Assembly (NCBI GenBank): GCA_011009095.1
Contig: VTPC01003838.1
Location: 15,812 to 79,811, forward strand
Direction: 5' to 3'
From: Ignelater luminosus
Lineage: Eukaryota > Arthropoda > Insecta > Coleoptera > Elateridae
DNA length: 64,000 nucleotides
Positions 34,762 to 46,440 of this stretch are shown in pieces (position 1 is the stretch's first letter; each line of letters begins with the position of its first letter). Under the pieces are notes generated by a model. The model ran no database searches. It saw nothing but the letters and a program-made list of their open reading frames with translations, and had not been told where the DNA came from. Made by a program: the position numbers and the translations under genes.

Positions 34762-36918
34762 TACTTCCAGGTAGGATTTCTGCGTTTGCTGCCTTTCAAT
34801 AGTTTAAATAAAGCCACTCTTCAGCTTACTTACATAATATCAATAGACGTTTCTAGTAAAAATGAAACCTTTGTTTGTATACAGGTTTGTTGAAAACCAA
34901 AAGGGTTAGATATTTAAAGGGCCTATAATACGATCAAAAACAAGTTAGAAAATGTACGCGGGTCTGGGTCTGCAAATCAACTCTTTTCAAGATAATAGCG
35001 ACTTTTTTCATTGACTTTGCAGTCTCTGTGTCCCTCAGGGTGTTCGGACTGACCAAGCTTTTCGAACTTCCTGATCTTTTCTATTTGGTTTGACTTTTGA
35101 GTAAGTTGAGTTATTCAAAGCAATGAAGTTTTTCTTACCTGTTGACCATTAAGTTTTATAGTTTGAAGATAGATATTGCACGAGTGCGAAGATCTGATGT
35201 TGCCTGGTTATCGTCTTTTGGTACAGGACAATGTGGTGCATCTAGTCGCGAACAAGGTATCAAATTTCGATCATTTATAAAGTTGTTGAGGCTTAGCCCA
35301 AAAGAGCTGTCTTTTTTATTTAACTTTTTACTGATATTTCTTTGTGGTAGCGTTTTCAATATTGCGTATCTTTTTCAAGCCCTTGCCTCAAAGTTTGATT
35401 TAAAAGGCCAGCTGATTTTCGAACCATTGCTAACCAAGTTACGAATCTTTGAAGCACAAGTTCCGCTCCATCCACTCAGAAAAGTGTGAAATTAACCAAA
35501 TCGAGTTGGACTAGGTAACTAGAGAAACGTTCGTTGAATGTTTAGATTGGTGTTATAAAATTCAGAACTAGCCCGAAATTTTTTCCGAAAAACTGAGACC
35601 GTAACTTCTTTTTCCACCGGTAGGTAATACTCACAGTTCTTTGTCCAATAGCGAAAACCCAATTTCCATACCTATTACAGTTTCCAAGCTAGAAACTGTG
35701 TTAGATCTATGTTCAGCTTCACGTATTAATGGCCGTTTCGATTAGCTGAAAATTTGGAAAAGATGACTCTACCCAGCGCAAAGCCTTTAAATGGATTCCG
35801 CGTTCCTGCTAAGTCTTCCAACTAGAAAATATTGTTACAAAAATCAATAAACTATACGAGTGAAGAGAACCTGCTATGGAATTTAGCAAAGTATAGCCAT
35901 TCCACAATATTAAACGGATACTATTTTAGAAAGCAAATTGAAAAGAGAATTTTAGTAACGTAGGCAAAAATTAAAAAACCTTTAGTTTTTCTATTTGAAT
36001 ATTTCCAATAATAAGAAGAAAACTTAATTAAAGAATACGGACAAAAAGCTCTTAGCCTTCCATTCTTTATCATGAAACACGTAGGTTTTTTGTTTCAAAA
36101 CTTGAGTATTTTTCGGAAATCAACATGTGATATTACCTGATGCAAATCGGTTTCATTTTTGCTACATTAAAAGAAGTATTCTGATCCTGTCGTACCTTTT
36201 TAATATACTGGCTTTGTTGCATGTGTGCGGAGAGCGATGCGTATTTTGTCGAGTTAGCTAGTTGTAGACAGTCGTTGAGATTATCTGCAGTAATTTAACT
36301 GCGGAAGATTTTATTGGTCGTTTGTAAAGATGAGTAAAACGGTTTGCCGGTTATAAACCGGCTAGCATTCTGTGTATCGGAACTACTTACATACATTTTC
36401 CAATGGACTAAACGCCAAGCTCGCTGTGAGATAAAATAAACCGTGGAAAGTTTTAGTTTTAAATGTTACGGAAATGTTCGCGTGTTGCGAAATGTACTTT
36501 AGCAAAATAAAACGTCATCTTTGGAAGTGTGTTACACGTAGATTGGGAAGTGTCTGAAGAGTGACGTAGAAAGGATATGCTGTTTAACAAACGCAATAAA
36601 AGCAATACTTCTGAAAGAATCGAAAACGGGACAAATGAAATAAAATTAGAAGAATATGTAAAATTATGCAAATACATTGTTTTACATTTTAGTTACCTAA
36701 CCAGCAATGAATTATTGGCTAGTTAAGAAACAAAATCAGTAATTAAAGTAACTGCCTAATTGTTAAAATTGTACGTTATTAAAAATATAAATAATGCGCA
36801 ATTGTACCAGCAAATATGATAAATTAGCCACAGTATAAACTGATGCTCCCTAATTACTGCTTGACAATTAGAACTTGTTTATCTGTTCATTTATGCTTTC
36901 TAGTTTAATTGGAATGCA
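34762..36918. repeat. Upstream part of duplication unit 1
   Basis: Matches 41450-43338 and 52430-54256 with indels. Shared blocks include AAAGGGTTAGATATTTAAAG, TGTACGCGGGTCTGG, TTTAACTTTTTACTGATAT and GAAAACCCAATCCCCATACC. About 200 bp near 35420-35620 are present only here. No proven gene; a short conserved frame is listed separately. Confidence 0.6.
35310..35489 (+). other. Short frame conserved in all three units (copy 1)
   Basis: The frame reads LFNFLLIFLCGSVFNIAYLF. Counterparts lie at 42028-42261 and 53012-53233. Between copies several changes are synonymous (GCG/GCA, TAT/TAC, CTT/CTC) and one indel is exactly 15 bases, in frame. That is mildly suggestive of a former or small secreted coding exon. 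The C-termini differ completely between copies. No family is recognised. Confidence 0.2.
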
Positions 36919-36925
36919 TATAAAA
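36919..36925 (+). promoter_or_regulatory. TATA box of gene A/B
   Basis: TATAAAACCCT lies 74 bases before the ATG, the same spacing as in genes C and D, with conserved surrounding sequence (GGAATGC before it, CGTTTCG after it). Confidence 0.65.
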
Positions 36926-36992
36926 CCCTAACGCGTTTCGTCTGCGGTAAGAATTATTTCTCTGTAGTAACTTTGATGTTGCATATCTTGAT

Positions 36993-39900
36993 ATGAAGAA
37001 TCTGTTTCTGACTGTTTCTTTGGCAGGTAAGAATGCTTCGAAATCCGAGTTAATTACTAATGAATACGGTGCACTTAGTATAATTTTGGAAATAGACATC
37101 ATTTTCTTTTTAATGTCAGTGGGGCCTTTTGGGCTTTTGCAACCTTCCACTTTCCATTTTGCAATTTTTAGTGTAAAATACTATAGAAGAAGTGGAGTAG
37201 AGATTTAATCTATTCCACCATATTGTACCAAAGAATAATGTCTACCAGTTAAATAATTTACATTAAAAATGTTTGCAAAAGGCCAAGTGATAAGGTTAGG
37301 AAAAAATGTGGAAAGAATAAGTTTTAGATAATTTAAGACTGTACAAAATCAAAATATTCTTGTGATCGCATTCTACGAAGTAGAACTTAGAAATGAAGGC
37401 TTTAAATGGGACTTCTACTAAATTTTACCTTTTACTTAACTTCTCAAATAAAAAAGGGTGTAGTTATTTATGGAATAATTTTTATTTATAGTTCTGCTAT
37501 GCAATGTTCAAGCAATTGCACCTCCAGTAGTAAAGTGCCTGTGTCCATTAGTTGCAACAATAGGTAAGATCAGTGACTATCGCTCTCTAACACTAACAGT
37601 AAATACCACATACGTATAGTCATTTTATCAGTCATAGCAAACCTATAGTATAAATGCAACCTGAGAGGCAATACGTAGTGTCACCATCTCTACTTATCAT
37701 GCTGCTGAGTTAAAGATGATGGTAGGATGTTGAATAAAAATAAGTACGCAAACTGAGTGATAACGTTGAAGAGCTGTTCTTTCAATTTGATCAGGCCTTT
37801 AATAGTTTGGTACTCGCGGGTGGGAATGGTATGTCGCTTTATGATTAATTAATCGCTATTGCGTAGCAGCAACAGTAGGAAGCTTACCCGGCTTTTAAGC
37901 ATCCATAATTATCTTCATTTCCTTTCCTATTATTGCGTGACCTACGTACATATTCCGATATTGTTTTATTAGATTCATCTACAGTTTTAAACTATTTTAT
38001 TAGTGCCGACGCCGATACCAGGAATATGTTCACCAAGCATATTGCCCCCAGAAAATCCATTAATAGGAACACCACTAACAGCAATACCACCAGTAACAAT
38101 GCCACCATTATCGCAGCAACCGCCTTTTAATCTAAGCGACGTCAGCTTCACATTAGCCACCAGAAAATTTCCCCGACCTGTACCATTGAATGGAAACAAT
38201 TTACGAAACGTGAAAAATAAGAAGACTCTAATTAATATTGCTGGATGGGCACAGCCTACGACTGGACCCCAATCATATTTTCCAAATATTACTAAAGAAT
38301 ATTTGAAAAAAGAAGATTATAATGTCATTTTGGTGCACGCGGATAAACTGATGCGTATGTTGGAAATAGAGAGTATTAAGTATGTAGAACTAATTGGTAA
38401 GTAACATTAGCAGTACGAACAATAAGTTTATACTCATTCTATTTTTTATTCAGCGCAAACTGTTGCTGAAATGTTAATATTACTTTGTACTGAAACCAGA
38501 CTCTACTGTCACAATATGCATATAATTGGACATGGTCTAGGAGCTCATATTGCTGGTCTCGTGGGACTTTACATATACAGAAAGAAGAACGTAAAAATTG
38601 ACAGAGTGACAGGTTTGGAACCATCTAGGCTTGGTTTTGAGTTTGCACCACCTGACAAACGACTAGACAAGATGGATGCTAAAATAGTTGATGTTTATCA
38701 CACGGCAGCTGATTGGCTTGGTTTAAATATGTCTCTTGGTACTATTGATTTCTGGATAAATGGCGGAAAAGCTCCACAACCAGGATGTTATTCTCTTTAC
38801 ACTTCTGGAAATGATTCATTCTCCACAGGCTACTGTAGGTTTGGATTGAGCATATGCTATTATATATACACAATTAGATCTCTTCCATTGGGCGAAAGAT
38901 GTAGCAGAAATGCCAGTCTTAAAGCAGGTTTGTGTAAACGAAATGCTTTCCTATCATTGCGTCACATATGTACACATTCCCGTAGTCTATTATTAGATTC
39001 ATTTACAGTTTTAAACTATTTTAGTAGTTCCGACGCCGATACCAATAATATGTTTACCAAGCATACCACCACCACCAAATTCATCAATAGGAACACCGCC
39101 AACAACAAGTCCTTCAATAGGAACACCACCAACTGCAAATTCATCGATAGGAATACCACCAACAGCAAGTCCTTCAATAGGAACACTACCAACAGCAACA
39201 CCATCAGTAACAATTCCATCATCATTATCATCACCGCCTAATAATCTAAGCGATGTCCTCTTCACATTAGCCACCAGAACGTCTCCACGACCTGTACCAT
39301 TGAATGAAAACAATTTAGAAATCGTTACAAATAAAGAGTCTAAAATTAATATTGCAGGATGGGCACAGCGTACGACTGGGCCGCAATCGTATTTTCCAAA
39401 TATTACTGCAGAATATTTGAAAAAAGGAGATTATAATGTCATTTTGGTACATGCAGATAAACTTATGAATATGTCGGAAACAGAGAGTATTCAAAATGTA
39501 GAACCAATTGGTAGGTAACATTAGCAGTACAAACGATAACTTTTTATTCATTCTGTCTTCTATTTAGTGGAAACTGTTGCTGAAATGTTAATATTACTTC
39601 GTAATCAAGACAGACTTTACTTCTACAATATGCATATAATTGGGCATGGCCTAGGAGCTCATATTGCTGGTCTTGTAGGACTTTACATATATAAAAAGAT
39701 GAACGTACAAATTAACAGAGTGACAGCTTTGGAAGTATCTAGGGTTGGCTTTGAGTTTGCACCACCTGACAAACGGCTGGACAAGATGGATGCTAGAGTA
39801 GTCGATGTTTATCACACAGCAGCTGGTTCGCTTGGTATAAATATGTCTCTTGGTACTATTGATTTTTGGATATATGGTGGAACAGCTCCACAACCAGGAT

Positions 39901-40175
39901 GTCTTTCTCTCCAAACTTCTCAAAACGATTCATTCTCCGCAGACTACTGTAGTTTTGAAAAGAGCATATGGTATTATGTATACACAATTAGATCTGCTAT
40001 TTATGGGGTAAGATGTAGCAGCTATGCCAGTTTTAAAGCAGGTTTGTGTGATCGAAATGACCAAGCTTATTTCGGCGATCGTTATGGAAGTGTGTACAGT
40101 GGCAATTTCTATTTAAATTTAACCTGTTCTAATCAAAAATGTGTAAGTAATGTTAAACCGCTGAGAAAGCGTTGA
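36993..40175 (+). CDS. Lipase-fold locus A/B, possible two-domain secreted pseudolipase
   Basis: Exons: 36993-37026, 37492-37563, 38004-38396, 38454-about 38927, 39028-39510, 39568-40175; all junctions are phase 1. Exons 1-2 encode a signal peptide (likely cut after VQA, residue 19). Exons 3-4 encode lipase domain A, truncated at its C-terminus. The last two exons encode a Pro/Ser/Thr linker and a complete domain B. No second promoter or signal exon lies between A and B. A CAG|GTTTGT donor inside exon 4A would join exon 3B in frame, giving about 687 residues. The alternative of exon 2 joined directly to exon 3B would give about 398 residues. Both domains lack the catalytic triad. The joining splice is inference; the exons themselves are well supported by alignment to C and D. 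Confidence 0.65.
38004..38396 (+). CDS. Gene A exon 3: Pro-rich linker and N-terminal lipase core
   Basis: Acceptor TTATTAG, donor GTAAGT. The first ~40 residues are Pro/Ile/Thr-rich (PTPIPGICSPSILPPENP at the start). The rest is the first half of the lipase fold, with INIAGWAQPTTGP at the strand that carries the oxyanion-hole region in active lipases and an N-glycosylation site in YFPNIT. Genes C and D lack the linker. Confidence 0.75.
38454..38927 (+). CDS. Gene A exon 4: lipase core without catalytic triad, 3' truncated
   Basis: It encodes GHGLG at residues 192-196 (Gly for the nucleophile Ser), Glu222 for the catalytic Asp (GLEPSR) and Phe296 for the catalytic His (CRFGLS). Fold landmarks remain: KMDAKIVDVYHTAA and LGTIDFWINGGKAPQPGC. 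The final ~35 codons seen in other copies are missing. Near 38943 the sequence switches to the intron that precedes B exon 3. Without splicing at 38927 the frame runs on as an Asn/Thr-rich tail to a stop at 39241. Confidence 0.7.
39028..39510 (+). CDS. Gene B exon 3: repeat-expanded Pro/Ser/Thr linker and lipase N-core
   Basis: Acceptor TTTTAGTAG (two adjacent AGs, both in frame), donor GTAGGT. The linker contains four 30-bp units (39078-39197) alternating NSSIGTPPTT and SPSIGTPPTA types, so the true period is 60 bp twice. It would make a mucin-like stretch rich in possible O-glycosylation sites. The lipase part is like A, with INIAGWAQRTTGP and FPNIT. Confidence 0.75.
39568..40175 (+). CDS. 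Gene B exon 4: complete lipase core without catalytic triad
   Basis: It encodes GHGLG (Ser replaced by Gly), ALEVSR (Asp replaced by Glu), CSFEKSIWYY (His replaced by Phe), LGTIDFWIYGGTAPQPGC, and the C-terminal YFGDRYG..FYLNLTC segment. The exon is open over its full length and ends with TGA at 40173-40175. Confidence 0.8.
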
Positions 40176-41330
40176 ATTTCAAGTATGCGATCAGTCATTG
40201 CAAGAAAATAAGAAGGTGGCGGTACTTAATCATTAGTGAATTTAATTTTTTCTTTCTGTAATGATTAACTGACATAAATTGTTGTAGAAAATTATAAATA
40301 AGAATTAAAAGAAAATAAAAAAAATTCTAAAGTAACCGGCGGGATTTTCATGAACAGTCGATCCGCTGATTATGTAGCAGGCTGCCAGTCCATGCGGTCA
40401 AAATCCTCTTTTATTAAAAATCTCAAATTGCGATATTTGTATACAGCACTTTATATTTAGTATTAAAAATAAATAATAAAATGCAATTCGTTGTTACCTA
40501 ATGGGTAAATAAATTAGTTATATCTCAGACAGGTTTGAATTGTAAACATTTCTTGTATTTACGTATTTGCTGTAAAATTAACTGGGGGAAAATAAAAGCA
40601 TAAGCAAAAATGAACATTAAATTCTTATCTACATTCTTGTCGATACTAACACATCTTTAATAATATCAAAATCACGATTACACAGCATTAATGTGTTTGT
40701 TGAATGTATATTCATTTTATGTTTGTACTGTCTGATGGAACGTGATCACAGCACATTTCCCATATACTCAGTTAACACGGATACTGCATAGGTAAGGCAT
40801 TTAGATGTAACAACGCTAGCAGTATAATCTCAAACACAGGCTTTGAACTTACAGATTTCCATACGCATGCACACATCGCCGCATAGTACGGCGAATTTTA
40901 TAAATCTAGCAGGTAATCGCATTGCAGGAAATGCAATAGCTGTGGCGGTTTTACTTTACGCTTATTACCTATTTTATATTACGTTGAATGGATGTTGTAC
41001 ATTATGCTGTTGCGGTGAAATACAACTGTAGGAAGGAAATGTTTACTAACTGCACGGTCTTAAATTGCCGCTATTGCTTTTAATTACTAGAAAAGCTACG
41101 TTTCCAACAAAAAGAAAACAAATTGTTAATTAGATTAATGTTATACGAAGTTTTTCGTTTCAAAGCATTCATGTGTGTACTCTAACCTAACATTGTATGG
41201 TAAACGCAGCCAAGGTCGGCGCTAAGACATTTCGTACCTATGGCAGAACTTCTTGCATAGACCGTGGTTACTGCGTTGCTTGCATGAAAAGGTCTTCTAG
41301 AATTTATAAAACTTGTAAAATTGCAGCTCA
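40176..41330. repeat. 3' flank of unit 1
   Basis: Matches 45293-46440 and 57859-58980. An AATAAA polyadenylation signal lies at 40314-40319. A tRNA-like patch (40332-40405, minus) and the block ending with ACTTCTAGAATTTACAAAAC are shared by the units. Nothing else appears coding. Confidence 0.6.
40332..40405 (-). repeat. tRNA-like sequence, copy 1 (degenerate)
   Basis: Minus-strand A-box-like TGACCGCATGGACTGGCAG and a T-arm region disrupted by a few extra bases before AATCCCGCCGG. Better preserved in copy 2. Confidence 0.35.
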
Positions 41331-43338
41331 TATTTACTAACTTAACAGGTTCATATGGGGTTTCGTAAGTGTCGTAGTCCCCCCAGCACAAATGAACCAA
41401 GACGATTTGTACCTGCATAAATGACATCTGCGTGAATGCTTAAAATACTTCCAGATGGGATCGCTGTGTTTGCTTCGATAGTTGAAATAGAACTACAGCA
41501 AAAGCTCTTCAGACTACTTAGATAATATCAGCAGATAATTTCTAGTAAAAATAAAAGCTTTTGTTGTATCTGTGTTGTTGAAAAACAAAAGGGTTAGATA
41601 TTTAAAGGCCCTACAATACGACTAGAAACAAGTTAGAAGGTCTTGATGTACGCGGGTCTGGGTTCACAAATCAACCCTGTTCCAGATAATAGCGACTTTC
41701 TTTTTTTTTTTTATTGATGTTGCAGCCTATGCTCCTCGAGGTGTTCGGACTGATCAAACTTTTAGAACTTTTTGAGCTTTTTCACTTGGTTTGAGCTTTG
41801 AGTCAGTTAAGTTATTCAAAGCAATGAAGTTTTTCTTTATTATTAGTTATTCTTACCTGAAGACCTTTATACCTTCTAGTTTGAAGATAGATATTGCAAG
41901 AGTAGGAAGATCTGATATTGCTTGGTTATCATCTTTTGGTAGGGGACATGTGATGCATCTATTCGGGAACAATGCATCAAATTTTGATCATTTATGAAGC
42001 TGTTGAAGCGCAACAGAGATATTTCAAGTGTACACGTCCGTTTTATTTAACTTTTTACTGATATCGCCTTGTGGTAGCGTTTTCAATGTTGCATACCTCT
42101 TACAAGCACTTGTGCAGCACTGCTCTGCCTCAAAGTTTGATGTAAAACGCCGGCTGATGTTCGGACAGGTCGATAATACTCACAGTCCTTCGCCCAACAG
42201 CGAAAACCCAATCCCCATACCTATTACAATTTCTATGCTAGAACCTGTGTTAGCTTTATGACCAGCTTCCCGTATACATGGCCGTTTCAATTAGCTGGAA
42301 ATTTAGTTTTGAGACAGCAGGCAATAAAAATCGGTTATAAGTGAAATTTGGTACATTGACAAAAATAAAAAAACTTGAAACATTTCTATTTGAATATCTT
42401 TAATAATAAAAAGAAGAAAGCCGAATTAGAGAAAACGAACAAAAAGCTCTTAACTCTCTATTCTTCTTTCGTGTATTGAAACGCATAGTTTATTTGTTTC
42501 GAAACTGTAATATATTTTGAAAATCAACATGTGTTATCATCTGATGCAGATCGGTCTCATTTGTGCTAAATTAAAAAGACGTTTCTTGATCTTGTCGTAG
42601 CTTTCGAATATACTGACTTTGCCACATGTGTGCGGAAAACTAGAGACAAACGTCTGCTGAACAAGCGACTCGTATTTCATCGAGTTAGCTAGCTCAAGAC
42701 AGTCGTTGTAGTTTCTGCAGTAATTTAACTGCGGATGGATGTATTGGTTCTTTGTAAAGGTGAGTAAAAAGGTTTGCCCGTTCTAAAACCGGCTAGAAAT
42801 CTGGTATCGGAACTGCTTAGATATTTTGCACTGGACTAAAAGTCGAGTTCCCTATAAGTTAATAAACCATGGAATGTTGTAGTCTTGAACGTTATGGGAA
42901 TGTTCGTGCGTTGCCAAATGTATTTTAGAAAAACAGAAAGCCGCCTTTGGTTGGTTATATGCTACACGTATATTGAGAAGTGTCTTAAGAGTGACGTAGA
43001 AAGGGTATGGTGTTTAAGAAACTCAGTAAAAGCAATAGTTTTAAAGGAATCAGAAACAAGAGACAAGTGGAATAAAATAGGAAGAAAAAGGAAACATTAT
43101 GCTACATTTTTGTTATCCAATCAGCATTGCATTGCTTGCTAGTTGGGAAGCAGAATAAGTAATTAAAAGTAACGGCCTAATTGTTAAAAATGTGCATTAT
43201 TAAAAATATAAATAATACGCAATTAGGTCAACAAGTATGACAATTTATCCAAATTGTTGTTGGTATTACCTTATTATTTCCTCACAATTAGCACATGTTT
43301 ACCTGTTGACTTATTCTTTTTAGTTTAATTGGAATGCG
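41331..43338. repeat. Upstream part of duplication unit 2
   Basis: Starts like 33750 (GTCGTAGTCCCCCCAGCACA) and runs in parallel with units 1 and 3. It has the unoccupied site of the transposon at 33835. The short conserved frame lies at 42028-42261 (LFNFLLISPCGSVFNVAYLL). Confidence 0.6.
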
Positions 43339-43345
43339 TATAAAA
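43339..43345 (+). promoter_or_regulatory. TATA box of gene C
   Basis: TATAAAACCCT, 74 bases upstream of the ATG, as in A and D. Confidence 0.65.
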
Positions 43346-43412
43346 CCCTGGCACGTTTCGCTGACGGTAACATTTATTTCTGTTTAGTAACTTTGATTGC
43401 GCATATATCAAT

Positions 43413-45292
43413 ATGCAGAATCTGTTAAAAAAAGTTCTGACTGTTTGTTTGGCAGGTAAGAATGCTTCGAAATCTGAGATAATTACTAATGAATACGGTG
43501 CATTTGGATATAGATTTGTCGATTTTCTTTGAAGGTCAGTGGGATCTATTGGAGTCTTTACAACCTTCCACTTTCCATTTTGCAATTTCTAGTATAAAAT
43601 AGTACAGAAGAAGTAGAGATGAATAGTACTTTGTAAAAACTATATTGAATCTATTCCGCTATATTGTACCAAAGAGTAATGTCTACCAGTTAAATAATCG
43701 ACAATATAAATTTTTGCCAAGTGCAAAGTGATAAGGTTAGGAAAAATTAAGGAAGGAATAAATCTTAGATAATCTAAGACTGTTCAATATCAAAATATTC
43801 TTGTGAGGGTGTTTTATTGTTCTACGAATTTCTTTAAATGGATCGTTTATTAAATTTTGCCTTTCACTTTACTTCTCAAACAAACAAAGCCTGTAGTTAT
43901 TTATGGAATAATTTTTGTTTATAGTTCTGCTATACAGTGTTCAAGCAATTGTACCTCCAGCAGTAACGTGCCAGTGTCCATTAGGTTCAACAATAGGTAA
44001 GATCAGTGACTATCGCTCTCTAACACTAACAGTAAATACCACATACGTATATTCATTTTATCAGTAATAGCAAACCTATAGTATAAATGCAATCTGAAAG
44101 GCAATACGTAGTGTTACTCTCTGCACTTTCGTATCAAAAAAATTACGCAGAATGGGTGATAACGTTGAAGAACTGTTCTTTCAATTTGGGAATGGTGTCG
44201 CTTTATGATTGGTTAATTGCTATTGAGCCTCAGCAACAGTAGGAGGTTCAAATGGCTTCTAAGCATCCATAATATTCTTCATTTGCTTTCCAATCATTGC
44301 GGGACATACATATTCCGATAGTGTCTTATTAGATTCATTTATAGTTTTAAACTCTTTTATTAGTGCCGCCTTTTAATCCAAGTGATGTCAGTTTCACAAT
44401 AGCCACCAGAAAATCCCCACAACCTGTACCATTGAATGCAAACAATTTAGAAATCGTGGAAAATAAACCGACTAAAATCAATATTGCTGGATGGTTACAG
44501 CTTACGACTGGACCACTATCATATTTTCCAAATATTACTAGAGAATATTTGCAAAAAGGAGATTATAATGTCATTTTGGTGCACGCGGATAAACTGATGA
44601 CTATGTTGGAAATAGAGAGTGTTCAGTATGTAGAACCAATTGGTAAGTAACATTAGCGGTACAAACGATAACTTTTTATTCTTTCTGTCTTGCATTTAGT
44701 GCAAACTGTTGCTGAAATGTTAATATCACTTCGTGCTGAAAACAGACTCTTCTTCAACAATGTACATATAATTGGACAAGGCCTGGGAGCTCATATTGCT
44801 GGTCTTGTAGGACTTTACATATATAGAAGGATGAATGAACAAATTTACAGAGTGACAGCTTTGGAAGTATCTAGGATTGGTTTTGAGTCAGCACCAGCTG
44901 ACAAACGACTGGACAAGATGGATGCTAAAATAGTTGATGTTTATCACACGGCAGCCGATTGGCTTGGTTTAAATATGTCTCTTGGTACTATTGATTTCTG
45001 GATAAATGGCGGAAAAGCTCCACAACCAGGATGTCTTGCTCCTCAGGTTTTTCAAGAAGATCCACTCTTCATAGGCTACTGCAGTTTTAAAATGAGCATA
45101 TGGTATTATGTATACACAATTAGATTTGTTGTTTTGGGTGAAAAATGTAACAGCTATGCAAATTTTAAGGCAGGTTTGTGTGAACAGAATGAGATTGCTT
45201 ATTTTGGCGATGATTATACAGGAAAATACACAGGCAGTTTCTATTTAGATTTAACCTGCCCAGATAAAAAATGTGTAAGTAATGTTAAATAG
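43413..45292 (+). CDS. Gene C: secreted lipase-fold pseudoenzyme
   Basis: Exons: 43413-43455, 43925-43996, 44364-44642, 44700-45292; all introns phase 1 with GT..AG borders; 328 residues, near the family's usual length. The signal peptide is residues 1-22 (ends SVQA), split by intron 1. It lacks the Pro-rich linker of A and B and goes straight to PPFNPSDVSF. GQGLG at 157-161 replaces G-x-S-x-G; Glu187 replaces the catalytic Asp; Phe261 (CSFKMS) replaces the catalytic His. Fold landmarks: DVYHTAADWLG and IDFWINGGKAPQPGC. Two N-glycosylation sites (FPNIT, NMS). The protein ends earlier than B and D, at VSNVK. Predicted non-catalytic secreted lipid-binding, yolk or effector-type protein; which of these is unknown. 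Confidence 0.85.
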
Positions 45293-46440
45293 CTGGGAAA
45301 GCGTTGAATTTAAAGTATGCGAACAGTAATTGGAAGAAAATAAAAAGGTGGCGGTACTTAATGAATAGTAGATTTAATTTTTTTTTCTGTAATTAGAAAA
45401 TTATAAATAAAAATTAAAACAAAATAAAAAAAATTCTAAAGTATCCGGCGGGATTTGAACACGCGATCCCTTGGTTATGTAGGAGGCTGCCAGTCCATGT
45501 GGCCAAAATCTTTATTTATTAAGAATCTCAAATTGCGATATTTGCATACAGCACCTTATATTTAGTATGAAAGATTAATAATGAAATGCAGTTCGTTAAT
45601 ACGTAATAGGTAAATAAAATTAGTTATAGTTTTTAATTGTGAACATTTCTTTCATTTACGTATTTACTGTAAAATCAACTGGGAAAAAGAAAAACATAAG
45701 TAAAAATTAACATTGAATTCCGTATATGTACATTCTTGTCGATACTAACACATTTTTAGTAATATCAAAATCACGATTGCACGGCATTAATGTGTTTGTT
45801 GAATGCATATTCATATTATGTTTATACTGTCTGATGAAACGTGGTCGCACCACATTTCCCATATTCTCAGTTAATAACGGAAACTGCATAGGTAAGGCAT
45901 TTAAATGTAACAACACTGCAATATAATCTCAAACACAGGCTTTGAACTTACATATTTCCATACACATACACACTTTGGCGCATAGTACTGCGAATTTTAT
46001 AAATCTAGAAAGTAATCGGATTGCAGGAAATGCAATAGCTGTGGCGGTTTTACTTGACGCTTATTACCTATTTTATATTACGTTGAATGCTGTTGCGGTG
46101 AAGTAAAGCTGTAGGAAGGAAATGTTTACTAACTACACGGTCTTAAATTGTCGCTATTGCTTTTAATTGTTTAAAAAGCTACGTTTCCAACTAAAAGAAA
46201 ATCAAATGTTAATTAGGTTAATGTTATGCGCAGTTTTTCATTTCAAAGCATTTATATATGTACTGTAACCTAACATTGTATGGTAAACTCTGCTAAGGTC
46301 GGCGCTAAGGTATTTCGTACCTATGGCAGAACTTCTTGCACCGGCCGTGGTTACTGTGTTGATTGCATGAAAAGGACTTCTAGAATTTACAAAACTTGTA
46401 AAATTGCAGCTCATATTTACTAACTTAACAGGTGCTTATG
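45293..46440. repeat. 3' flank of unit 2
   Basis: Parallel to 40176-41330, with an AATAAA near 45424. The tRNA-like patch is at 45441-45510. Short frames on either strand differ between copies and I do not call them. Confidence 0.55.
45441..45510 (-). repeat. tRNA-like sequence, copy 2 (best preserved)
   Basis: Minus strand: TGGCCACATGGACTGGCAG resembles a D-arm/A-box and GCGTGTTCAAATCCCGC a T-arm/B-box with four of five stem pairs. The anticodon arm is not convincing, so this is a tRNA pseudogene or SINE head rather than an active tRNA. Confidence 0.4.

Noticed and set aside
39011-39313. Minus-strand Gly/Val-rich and plus-strand Asn/Thr-rich frames over the linker repeat
   Set aside because: They are the other reading frames of the Pro/Ser/Thr linker repeat in B exon 3. 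The lipase frame is supported by splice sites and by the sister genes.
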